A DNA stretch of 6,765 nt from PALSA-911 sp043742865 (lineage in GTDB: Bacteria; Pseudomonadota; Alphaproteobacteria; Acetobacterales; Acetobacteraceae): NCBI GenBank assembly GCA_043742865.1, contig JAYTXR010000187.1, forward strand, positions 1-6,765, read 5' to 3'. Position 1 is the first letter of the stretch; every line of letters begins with the position of its first letter. The notes under the pieces were generated by a model. That model was not told where the DNA came from, did not search any database, and saw only the letters and a program-made list of their open reading frames with translations. Made by a program: the position numbers and the translations under genes. Below, piece after piece: positions 1-5,811 of the stretch.

Positions 1-237
1 GTTGGCATCTTCAAACCCGATCCGCGCGTCTATGCTCTGTGCACCGCGCGCTTCGGACTGGCTGCCGGAGACATGGCGTTCCTGTCGTCCAATCCCTGGG
101 ATGCCTATGCGGCGCGGGAATACGGTTTCCAGGTGTTTTGGGTCAACCGGACCGGGCAGCCCGACGAATACGGCTTGCGCGACAGCGTGCGGGTGATCGC
201 CGACCTGACCGGATTGGCGGCGGGATTGCGCGGTTAG
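1..237 (+). CDS. Haloacid dehalogenase, type II (C-terminal fragment)
   Basis: This is the 3' end of a gene whose start lies left of the window; reading frame 1 is open from base 1 to the TAG at 235-237 (78 codons). The protein belongs to the HAD superfamily and resembles (S)-2-haloacid dehalogenases, which hydrolyse 2-haloalkanoic acids to 2-hydroxy acids in the cytoplasm. Visible motifs are FKPDP (K5) and SSNPWDA (S29, N31, D34), followed by GFQVFWVNRTG. The spacings K5-S29-N31-D34 equal those of K151, S175, N177 and D180 in the well-studied L-DEX enzyme, so the catalytic lysine and the later active-site residues are kept. The nucleophilic aspartate near the N-terminus is outside the window. 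The gene converges on phoB and its stop codon overlaps the phoB stop. Substrate is not provable, because many members of this subfamily act on non-halogenated compounds or are uncharacterised. Confidence 0.87.
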   Translation, partial: VGIFKPDPRVYALCTARFGLAAGDMAFLSSNPWDAYAAREYGFQVFWVNRTGQPDEYGLRDSVRVIADLTGLAAGLRG

Positions 238-950
238 ACGATGTCGGTATCCAGCGCATAGCCCGCCGCGCGGACCGTGCGGACGATATCCAGTTCGCCC
301 TCGGCGTTAATCGACTTGCGCAGCCGTCGGATATGCACGTCCACGGTGCGCGGCTCCACATGGATGTCGGGGCCCCAGACCGCGTCCAGCAGCTCCTCCC
401 GGGCGAACACGCGGCGCGGATGCTGCATGAAGAACTCGAGCAGGCGGAACTCGGTCGGCCCCAGATGGACCGGCCGGCCATTGCGGCGCACCCGGTGGGC
501 GGCCAGGTCCAGCGTGATGTCGTGGAAGGTAAGCTCTCCCTTGGCCGGCATCGTGTTGGAGCGGCGCAGCAGCGCGCGCATCCGTGCCAGCAGCGCCTCC
601 ATGCTGAACGGCTTGGTGATGTAGTCATCCGCACCGGTATTGAGCCCCCGAACGGCGTCCTGGTCCTCGGTCCGCGCGGTGACCATAATCACCGGCAGGT
701 CGCGCGTGGCTGGGCGGCGGCGGATCTGGCGGCAGACCTCGATGCCCGACATCATCGGCAGCATCCAGTCGAGCAGCACGAGATCTGGCTGGTTCTCGGC
801 GATCCGGGTCAGCGCCTCCTGCCCGTCCGCCGCCTCATCGACACGGAAACCCTGCTTCTCCAGATTATAGCGCAGCATGGTCGCCAGCGCGGCCTCGTCC
901 TCGACGACCAGGACCAGGGGCTTGGACAGATTTGCGGTGCTGTCGAGCAT
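234..950 (-). CDS. phoB: Phosphate regulon response regulator PhoB
   Basis: OmpR/PhoB-type response regulator that activates phosphate-starvation genes by binding Pho boxes after phosphorylation. With the start chosen here (238 aa; the family is about 230), the receiver domain spans roughly residues 11-128: acidic pair E17/D18, phospho-acceptor D61 in LLDWMLP, T90 in VTAR and K112 in ITKPF. The C-terminal winged-helix domain (about 140-235) shows LGPTEFRLLEFFMQHP, the recognition-helix region RTVDVHIRRLRK and the wing sequence VRAAGYAL. The ATG at 950 is preferred because AGGGGG (965-960) sits 9 nt upstream. In-frame ATGs at 959, 974 and 995 are possible, but the first two have a G-run directly abutting them; the 959 and 974 ATGs arise from a 15-bp tandem duplication. 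The gene is last in the operon, just after phoU. Its partner kinase phoR is not in the window. Confidence 0.95.
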   Translation of the reverse strand: MLDSTANLSKPLVLVVEDEAALATMLRYNLEKQGFRVDEAADGQEALTRIAENQPDLVLLDWMLPMMSGIEVCRQIRRRPATRDLPVIMVTARTEDQDAVRGLNTGADDYITKPFSMEALLARMRALLRRSNTMPAKGELTFHDITLDLAAHRVRRNGRPVHLGPTEFRLLEFFMQHPRRVFAREELLDAVWGPDIHVEPRTVDVHIRRLRKSINAEGELDIVRTVRAAGYALDTDIV

Positions 951-978
951 GCTGTTCATCCCCCTGCTATTCATCCCC
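949..978 (-). repeat. 15-bp imperfect tandem duplication at the phoU/phoB junction
   Basis: Read on the minus strand, positions 978-964 are GGGGATGAATAGCAG and positions 963-949 are GGGGATGAACAGCAT. They are two directly adjacent units identical at 13 of 15 bases. The first unit contains the phoU stop codon (TAG at 969-967) overlapped with an in-frame phoB ATG (974). The second contains another ATG (959) and ends at the preferred phoB ATG (950-948). The duplication is a multiple of three and so keeps the phoB frame. It also creates the AGGGGG ribosome-binding site used to choose the phoB start. Confidence 0.8.
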
Positions 979-1689
979 GGCGCGCATGACGGCATAGGCG
1001 GACATGTCGCCTTTGGGGCGCTCCTCCGGGATCACCACTCCCTTGACCGCATAATAGACGGTCTCCGCGATGTTGGTGGCATGGTCACCCATGCGTTCCA
1101 GGTTCTTGGCGATGAACAGAAGATGCGTGCAGGATGTGATGTTGCGCGGGTCCTCCATCATATAGGTGATCAATTCGCGGAAAATCGTGTTGTAGAGATC
1201 GTCAATCGCCTGATCCGCGCCCCAGACGTGCAGCGCCTTATCGGCATCTTCCTCGCCGACCGCATCGATGATGGTCTTCAGGTTCTCCTGCACCAGCTCG
1301 GCCATGTGGCCGATGCCGGACAGACTGAATGGCAGGCTGATTTGGCTCAGTACGATGCTGCGCTTGGCAACATTTGCGGCATAGTCGCCGATCCGCTCCA
1401 GATCGCCGGTAATCTTCAGCGCCGAGACGATCCGGCGCAGATCCCCGGCCATCGGCTGGCGCAAGGCGAGCATGCGGATGACGAAACTATCCACCTCCCG
1501 CTCCAGCGCATCGACCTTCTTATCGTCCGCGATCACCTGAGCCGCCGCGGTGGAGTCACGCGCAAGGATCGCTTCTGCGGCGTGGGCCACCTGGCTTTCC
1601 ACGATTCCGCCCATGTCGGCAATCAGGCTGTGCAGGCGCTTGAGTTCCTGGTCGTAGCTTTTGACCAGATGTTCGGGAGAGTCCGTCAT
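967..1689 (-). CDS. phoU: Phosphate transport/Pho signalling regulator PhoU
   Basis: Cytoplasmic, all-helical protein that couples the Pst transporter to the PhoR kinase and keeps Pho signalling off when phosphate is plentiful. The 240-residue length is normal for PhoU. The protein consists of two homologous three-helix bundles, each with the family's metal-binding signature: E98-R-I-G-D102 followed by YAANVAKR in the first half, and E198-R-M-G-D202 followed by HATNIAE in the second. I chose ATG 1689 because AGGAAG (1701-1696) precedes it by 6 nt and because the product then begins MTDSPEHLVKSYDQEL, as PhoU proteins do. The longer open frame to 1833 only overlaps pstB. It lies 20 nt after pstB and just before phoB, consistent with one transcript. 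No key residue is missing. Confidence 0.96.
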   Translation of the reverse strand: MTDSPEHLVKSYDQELKRLHSLIADMGGIVESQVAHAAEAILARDSTAAAQVIADDKKVDALEREVDSFVIRMLALRQPMAGDLRRIVSALKITGDLERIGDYAANVAKRSIVLSQISLPFSLSGIGHMAELVQENLKTIIDAVGEEDADKALHVWGADQAIDDLYNTIFRELITYMMEDPRNITSCTHLLFIAKNLERMGDHATNIAETVYYAVKGVVIPEERPKGDMSAYAVMRAGDE

Positions 1690-1709
1690 GGCTTGCTTCC
1701 TAATTATAT

Positions 1710-2663
1710 CTAGCCGAACCGACCGGTGATGTATTCCTGGGTGCGGCGTTCCCTGGGTGCGGTGAAAAGCTGTGCTGCACTGTCCACCTCGACCATCTCG
1801 CCTAGATAGAAGAACGCTACCTGATCGGCGCAACGGGCGGCCTGCTGCATGTTGTGGGTGATGATGGCAATGGTGAAATCATGCTTCAGCTCGTCGATCA
1901 GTTCCTCGATCTTCAAGGTGCTGATCGGGTCGAGCGCGCTGGTGGGTTCGTCGAGCAAGATCACTTCCGGACGCACGGCGATGGTCCGCGCGATACACAG
2001 CCGCTGCTGCTGGCCGCCCGACAGCCCCATGGCGGAAGTGTTCAGCCGGTCCTTGACCTCGCCCCACAGCGCGCCGCGGGTCAGCGACCATTCCACCCGT
2101 TCGTCCATCTCCGACTTAGATAGTTTCTCATGCAATTTCACCCCAAAGGCGATATTGTCGTAAATGGTCATCGGAAACGGCGTCGGCTTCTGGAACACCA
2201 TGCCGATCCGCGAGCGCAGCGCGTTCAGATCCATGCCGAGGTCGATGATGTTCTCGCCGTCCATCATCACTTGGCCGGTGGCTCGCTGTCCCGGATAGAG
2301 GTCGTACATCCGGTTCAGCACGCGCAGCAGAGTGGATTTGCCACAGCCGGACGGGCCGATCATGCCGGTCACCTGACGGGCCGGCAAATCCAACCGGATG
2401 TCCTTCAGCGCCCTGTTGGTGCCGTAGAAGAAGTTCAGCTCGCTGATGGCGATGCAGGCGGGGTTCGGCCCAGTCGCCGGATTTTTCTGCAAGGTGTCGA
2501 GATCGGCCGACGGGCGATCGGTTTTCTCCGTATCTCTGGTTCCTGGATTACTGGTCACGGGGTTGCCGATGGGGGGGGTGCCGATTCTGGGATTGATGGT
2601 CGCCGTGTTCATCGGATTCTTTCGCAAAAATGGCTCGGAAGCAGGCGGCTTTGCGTCGTTCAT
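1710..2663 (-). CDS. pstB: Phosphate ABC transporter ATP-binding protein PstB
   Basis: ATPase subunit that powers phosphate import through PstC/PstA at the inner face of the cytoplasmic membrane. The nucleotide-binding domain is complete: Walker A GPSGCGKS (103-110), Q-loop Q158 in VFQKPTPFPMTIYDN, ABC signature LSGGQ (214-218), Walker B VILLDE (234-239), D-loop SALD, and switch histidine H270 in ITHNMQQ. The PstB-typical phrase LYPG and the C-terminal TQEYITGRFG are present. The 317-residue product is about 60 longer than usual because of an N-terminal segment rich in N, P, T and G. ATG 2663 is chosen because it lies one base after the pstA stop and has GGGAG 8 nt upstream. ATG 2612, or a TTG at codon 58 giving a near-standard length, lack comparable ribosome sites. 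The extension contains a C8 run and several codons (AGA, AGT, CCA, GGA) that look unlike the rest of the operon. Confidence 0.96.
   Translation of the reverse strand: MNDAKPPASEPFLRKNPMNTATINPRIGTPPIGNPVTSNPGTRDTEKTDRPSADLDTLQKNPATGPNPACIAISELNFFYGTNRALKDIRLDLPARQVTGMIGPSGCGKSTLLRVLNRMYDLYPGQRATGQVMMDGENIIDLGMDLNALRSRIGMVFQKPTPFPMTIYDNIAFGVKLHEKLSKSEMDERVEWSLTRGALWGEVKDRLNTSAMGLSGGQQQRLCIARTIAVRPEVILLDEPTSALDPISTLKIEELIDELKHDFTIAIITHNMQQAARCADQVAFFYLGEMVEVDSAAQLFTAPRERRTQEYITGRFG
2571..2578 (-). repeat. C8 homopolymer inside the pstB N-terminal extension
   Basis: Eight consecutive G on the plus strand, read as C8 in the pstB coding strand. It covers parts of the codons for G-T-P-P-I-G (about residues 28-33). 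It lies downstream of both ATG candidates of pstB, so gain or loss of one base would shift the frame before the ATPase domain. Confidence 0.75.
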
Positions 2664-2664
2664 G

Positions 2665-3552
2665 TCATTTGCTCCCGCGCAGTACGAGCCGCGCTAGGAT
2701 GTTGATCGCCAGCACGCCGAAGGTGATCAGCAGCGCGCCAACCCAGGCAAGTTGGACCCAGTCGTCGAACGCCGATCCGGCATATTGATAGATGGTGACG
2801 GGCAGGCTGGACATCGGCTTGGCCAAATTGAGCGACCAGTTGAGGTTGCCCAGGCTGGTGAACAGCAGCGGCGCGGTTTCCCCGGCGACGCGCGCCAACG
2901 CCAGCAGGATGCCGGTAACGATGCCGTCCTTCGCCGCACGGTAACAAATCTGGACGATCATCTTCCATTTCGGCGCACCCAGCGCGACCGCCGCCTCGCG
3001 CATCGCGGTCGGGATCAGGCTGAGCATGTCTTCGGTGGTGCGCACAACGATCGGGATGACGATCACCGCCAGCGCGATACATCCGGCAAATCCGGAAAAA
3101 CCGCCGAACGGAGCGACCACCAGTTGGTAGATGAACAGCCCGATCAGGATCGAAGGGGCCGATAGAAGCACGTCGGAGACGAAGCGCACTGCGTTGCCGA
3201 GCACCGAGCCCTGGGCATATTCGGCCAGATAAGTGCCGACCAGAAGGCCAATCGGAGTGCCGATGGCAACACCGATCACGGTCTGGATGAGGCTGCCGAC
3301 GATGGCGTTGAGCAGCCCGCCATTGGAGCCCGGTGGCTTGGTCACCTCGGTGAAGACCGACAATCCGATGCCACCAAAGCCACGGATTAGCAGCGTGCCC
3401 AGGATGGAAGCCAGCAGCAGCAGGCCAAGGCCGGTTGCTGCGTAGCACAGTATCTTGACGACGGTATCCGCGCGCTTGCGGCGGCCGCCGAGATTTCTGG
3501 CAATGCGCAAATCTTTTGAAGGGCCGGTAGAGGCCGTGACGCTCGCGCTCAT
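2665..3552 (-). CDS. pstA: Phosphate ABC transporter permease PstA
   Basis: One of the two membrane subunits of the high-affinity phosphate importer. The 295-residue protein has a basic cytoplasmic N-terminus (GGRRKRAD) and about six hydrophobic segments, near residues 33-56, 80-106, 126-147, 155-171, 208-230 and 265-290. The cytoplasmic EAA-type loop that docks on PstB is EAAVALGAPKWKM (186-198), followed by the Pst-typical ALARVAGETAPLLFT. ATG 3552 begins 4 nt after the pstC stop and is preceded by AAGGG at about 8 nt. The stop codon is one base before the pstB ATG, indicating translational coupling. Length and motif order agree with PstA, and the downstream half (SSLPVTIYQYAGSAFDDWVQLAW) is characteristic. 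Distinguished from PstC by motif details and gene order. Confidence 0.95.
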   Translation of the reverse strand: MSASVTASTGPSKDLRIARNLGGRRKRADTVVKILCYAATGLGLLLLASILGTLLIRGFGGIGLSVFTEVTKPPGSNGGLLNAIVGSLIQTVIGVAIGTPIGLLVGTYLAEYAQGSVLGNAVRFVSDVLLSAPSILIGLFIYQLVVAPFGGFSGFAGCIALAVIVIPIVVRTTEDMLSLIPTAMREAAVALGAPKWKMIVQICYRAAKDGIVTGILLALARVAGETAPLLFTSLGNLNWSLNLAKPMSSLPVTIYQYAGSAFDDWVQLAWVGALLITFGVLAINILARLVLRGSK

Positions 3553-3556
3553 CGGA

Positions 3557-4525
3557 TCAGCCCTTCAGCCGCGGCCGCAGCAGCACACGCGAAATCGCCA
3601 GCACGATGAACGAGATCACAAACAGGATGAAGCCGAGCGCCAGCAGCGAGGCGAGCTTCAGGCTGCCAGTCTCACTTTCCGGAAACTCCAACGCCACGAT
3701 CGAGGCGATGGTGTTGCCGGGGCCGAACAGCGTGGTGGCGATCCGGTTGGTGTTGCCGATCACGAAGGTGACCGCCATCGTCTCGCCCAGCGCCCGGCCC
3801 AGGCCGAGCATGATGCCGCCGACGACCGAAATGCGGGTGTAGGGGATCACGATGGCGCGCATCACTTCCCAGGTGGTGCAGCCGAGGCCGTAAGCCGATT
3901 CCTTGAACACTGCCGGCACGGTCAGGAACACATCGCGCATGGTTGCCGCGATGAAGGGAATGACCATCACCGCCAGGATCAGCGCCGCGGTCAGGATCCC
4001 GGTGCCGAACGGCGGACCCTGGAATAATCCGCCGATAACCGGAAGTTCTCCGATGCTGTCGATGACCGCCGGCTGAATATACTGCGCCATGACGGGCACG
4101 ATCACGAAGAAGCCCCACATGCCGTAGATGATCGAGGGGACCGCCGCCAGCAACTCGATCGCGGTGCCGACCGGACCGCGCAGCCAGGGCGGGGCCAGTT
4201 CGGTCAGGTAGAACGCCACCCCGAAGGCAACCGGCACGGCCAGAAAAAGTGCGAGCACCGCGGTGACGACGGTGCCGAAGATCGCCACGGCCGCGCCGTA
4301 GTCTTCCTTCACCGGATCCCACTCGGTGGAGATCAGGAAATCGAAACCAAATTTCCGGAAAGCCGGCAGGCCGCCGATGAACAGCTCAACGATAATCGCC
4401 CCCAGCAGAACCAGCACCAGCACACCGGCGGCACGGGTCAGGCCGGCAAAGATCAGATCCCCGACATTCGACCCGCGGGCGGCGGAACGGGTCGGGGCGG
4501 CGGCGATTGTGACGGCTTGCTGCAC
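3557..4525 (-). CDS. pstC: Phosphate ABC transporter permease PstC
   Basis: Second membrane subunit of the phosphate importer, pairing with PstA in the cytoplasmic membrane. It has 322 residues with a first hydrophobic segment near 25-50, then the PstC-typical FDFLISTEWDP (61-71) and YGAAVAIFGT. Further membrane segments lie near 78-105, 118-147, 175-197, 233-255 and 288-312. The EAA-like docking loop is ESAYGLGCTTWEV (209-221), followed by LGLGRALGETMAVTFVIGN, a phosphate-permease signature. The start is GTG (4525-4523), supported by GAGGG at 4536-4532 with a 6-nt spacer; no better start is seen between it and pstS. It lies 71 nt after pstS, the largest gap in the operon, which contains a strong hairpin. 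It is 4 nt ahead of pstA. Confidence 0.95.
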   Translation of the reverse strand: MQQAVTIAAAPTRSAARGSNVGDLIFAGLTRAAGVLVLVLLGAIIVELFIGGLPAFRKFGFDFLISTEWDPVKEDYGAAVAIFGTVVTAVLALFLAVPVAFGVAFYLTELAPPWLRGPVGTAIELLAAVPSIIYGMWGFFVIVPVMAQYIQPAVIDSIGELPVIGGLFQGPPFGTGILTAALILAVMVIPFIAATMRDVFLTVPAVFKESAYGLGCTTWEVMRAIVIPYTRISVVGGIMLGLGRALGETMAVTFVIGNTNRIATTLFGPGNTIASIVALEFPESETGSLKLASLLALGFILFVISFIVLAISRVLLRPRLKG

Positions 4526-4531
4526 GAAAAA

Positions 4532-4536
4532 CCCTC
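4532..4536 (-). promoter_or_regulatory. Ribosome-binding site deciding the pstC GTG start
   Basis: GAGGG on the minus strand, 6 nt upstream of the GTG at 4525. It fixes the non-ATG start of pstC. Confidence 0.7.
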
Positions 4537-4555
4537 GATGGGGGAAAAGTCAGGC

Positions 4556-4579
4556 GTGCCGGCCCGATCGGGCCGGCAC
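4556..4579 (-). promoter_or_regulatory. Intercistronic hairpin between pstS and pstC
   Basis: The arm GTGCCGGCCC (4556-4565) is followed by GATC and then the exact reverse complement of the arm (4570-4579), making a 10-bp GC-rich stem with a four-base loop. GATC is itself self-complementary, so the whole 24 bases are a perfect palindrome. In the transcript it begins 17 nt after the pstS stop. Only a short TTTT run follows, about six bases beyond the stem, so it looks like a partial terminator or a 3'-end stabiliser of pstS mRNA rather than a full terminator. Such an element would raise PstS relative to PstC/A/B, which suits a periplasmic binding protein needed in excess. The structure is seen in the sequence; its effect is inferred. 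Confidence 0.75.
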
Positions 4580-4596
4580 CGGAGACAGACGCGGCA

Positions 4597-5625
4597 TCAG
4601 CCCTTGACGTCGGCAGCCCAGGAAGCGCGCACCGCATCCTGCACCGCCGGCGGCAGCGGAATGTAATCCAGGCCAGTGGCGATCGCCGCGCCGCTCTTGT
4701 AGGCCCAATCGAAGAACTTCCGAACATTGGCGCTGCGCGCGGCGTCCTTCGGGTCCTTCGGCAGCAGCACGAACGTCGCCGAGACGATCGGCCAGCTTTT
4801 CTCGCCGGCCTGGTCGATGATGTCCACGGCGTAGTTCTTGGCGTCGCGCCAGTTGGCACTGGATGCGGCGGCCTGGAAGGTTTCCGGCGACGGCGTCACA
4901 TAGACGCCGGCTTTGTTGCGCAGCTGGGTGGTGATCAGCTTGTTCTGGCTGGCATAGGCGCTCTCGACATAGCCGATCGCGCCCTGAGTGTTGCGCACCG
5001 TGGCGGCAACGCCGTCATTGCCCTTCGCACCGGCGCCGGAAGGCCACTTCACCGAGGTCGCCGCACCGGTCGTGCTTTTCCAGACCGAGCTGACCGCCGA
5101 CAGATACGAGGTCCAGACGAAAGTCGTGCCCGACCCGTCGGCGCGGTATACCGGGGCGATCGCCAGGCTGGGCAAGGTCACGCCGGGATTGGCCTCGACG
5201 ATGCGCGGGTCGTTCCATTTGGCGATTTTACCGGCGTAGATGTCGGCCACCAGATCGCCCGGCAGCTTCAGCGCGTTCATTGTCACGCCGGGGATGTTCA
5301 CGATCACCACGACGGCGCCCATGACGGTGGGGAATTGCAGCAGGTTGCCCGATTCCAGCTTGGCCGCGTCCATCGGCGCGTCGGAGGCGCCGAAATCGAC
5401 CGTGCGGTTCAGGATCTGGTTCTGCCCACCACCGGAACCGATTGCCTGATAGTTCAGCTCGATGCCGGTCGCGGCCTTCGCGGCCTCGGCCCATTTGGCA
5501 TAGACCGGGGCCGGGAACGTGGCCCCCGCGCCGGTGATCTGCCCGCCAGAGACCTGTTGGGCGCCCGCGGCGAGCGGGGTGAAGCCGGCGAGCGCGATGG
5601 CCAGCGCTTTGAACGAGATCTTCAT
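4597..5625 (-). CDS. pstS: Periplasmic phosphate-binding protein PstS
   Basis: Periplasmic receptor that binds inorganic phosphate and delivers it to PstC/PstA. The product is 342 aa, close to the 346 of E. coli PstS. Residues 1-22 form a Sec signal peptide (K-containing start, hydrophobic core ALAIALAGF, likely cleavage after A20-G-A22). There is no lipobox cysteine, so it should be soluble. Phosphate ligands of the family can be matched by spacing: T36/F37 in GAGATF, S64 in GSGGGQNQ, D82 in DFGASDAP, and R161, S165, G166 and T167 in RADGSGTTF. These correspond to T10/F11, S38, D56, R135, S139, G140 and T141 of mature E. coli PstS. ATG 5625 is chosen for AGGAG five bases upstream and for the signal peptide; the longer open frame up to 5892 would cross the promoter. 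First gene of the operon, behind a Pho box. Confidence 0.97.
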   Translation of the reverse strand: MKISFKALAIALAGFTPLAAGAQQVSGGQITGAGATFPAPVYAKWAEAAKAATGIELNYQAIGSGGGQNQILNRTVDFGASDAPMDAAKLESGNLLQFPTVMGAVVVIVNIPGVTMNALKLPGDLVADIYAGKIAKWNDPRIVEANPGVTLPSLAIAPVYRADGSGTTFVWTSYLSAVSSVWKSTTGAATSVKWPSGAGAKGNDGVAATVRNTQGAIGYVESAYASQNKLITTQLRNKAGVYVTPSPETFQAAASSANWRDAKNYAVDIIDQAGEKSWPIVSATFVLLPKDPKDAARSANVRKFFDWAYKSGAAIATGLDYIPLPPAVQDAVRASWAADVKG

Positions 5626-5690
5626 AAACTCTCCTGGGATGACGCCGTTTCCAACGTGGGCGGAACCTAGGCGGCAGGTGCGTCGCCAAG

Positions 5691-5719
5691 ATTGCAGATT
5701 TATGAATGTTTGATGACAG
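5691..5719 (-). promoter_or_regulatory. Pho box (PhoB-binding site), three half-sites
   Basis: Read towards pstS, the sequence is CTGTCAT (5719-5713), spacer CAAA, CATTCAT (5708-5702), spacer AAAT, CTGCAAT (5697-5691). The first 18 bases match the enterobacterial Pho-box consensus CTGTCATAAAACTGTCAT at 15 of 18 positions, with a perfect first half-site. The third unit matches a half-site at 5 of 7 and keeps the exact 11-nt period with an AT-rich spacer. It lies 65 nt upstream of the pstS ATG, so phosphorylated PhoB encoded at the operon's end should activate its own operon. The third half-site is weaker and might instead overlap the -10 region. Confidence 0.85.
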
Positions 5720-5800
5720 ATGGGGCGGTCAAACAATGCGAGCGCTGGCGATTTGGGTTGCCCTGCGGCAAGATTTAACTCGGCCCTTCCCCGTGACAGC

Positions 5801-5805
5801 AGGAG
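5801..5805 (+). promoter_or_regulatory. Ribosome-binding site deciding the amidase TTG start
   Basis: AGGAG, 6 nt upstream of the TTG at 5812. An in-frame TGA at 5794 blocks any longer N-terminus, and the next in-frame ATG is at 5917, inside conserved sequence. TTG is therefore the best start. Confidence 0.75.
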
Positions 5806-5811
5806 CCTGAA

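Larger units (their letters stand above)
5626..5811. other. Divergent intergenic region between pstS and the amidase gene
   Basis: This 186-nt region carries the only clear promoter-type signals in the window. It holds the Pho box at 5691-5719, the pstS leader (about 65 nt from the box to the ATG) and the amidase ribosome-binding site at 5801-5805. No convincing sigma-70 -35/-10 pair is visible for the amidase. For pstS, no -10 close to consensus stands out; TGCAAT (5696-5691) and TAGGTT (5669-5664) are only weak candidates. No small ORF with a ribosome site and no RNA gene was recognised. Confidence 0.7.

Noticed and set aside
39..989. Long plus-strand open frame of 316 codons opposite phoB
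   Set aside because: It is the antisense of a clear response regulator. Its composition is rich in R, A, H, Q and G with no recognisable domain, typical of a GC-rich shadow frame.
1703..1708. TATAAT on the minus strand in the pstB-phoU gap, a possible internal phoU promoter
   Set aside because: There is no -35-like hexamer at 16-18 bp and no TGn extension. The expected start site would fall in or beyond the phoU ribosome-binding site.
2660..3448. 262-codon minus-strand frame overlapping pstA
   Set aside because: Same strand but another frame; pstA in its own frame has the membrane segments and EAA loop. The alternative product is Arg/His/Gly-rich with no hydrophobic pattern.
5753..5780. Possible promoter for the amidase (TTGGGT with GATTTAAC downstream)
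   Set aside because: Both hexamers are weak matches and the spacing is not convincing. It could be real, but cannot be supported from sequence alone.
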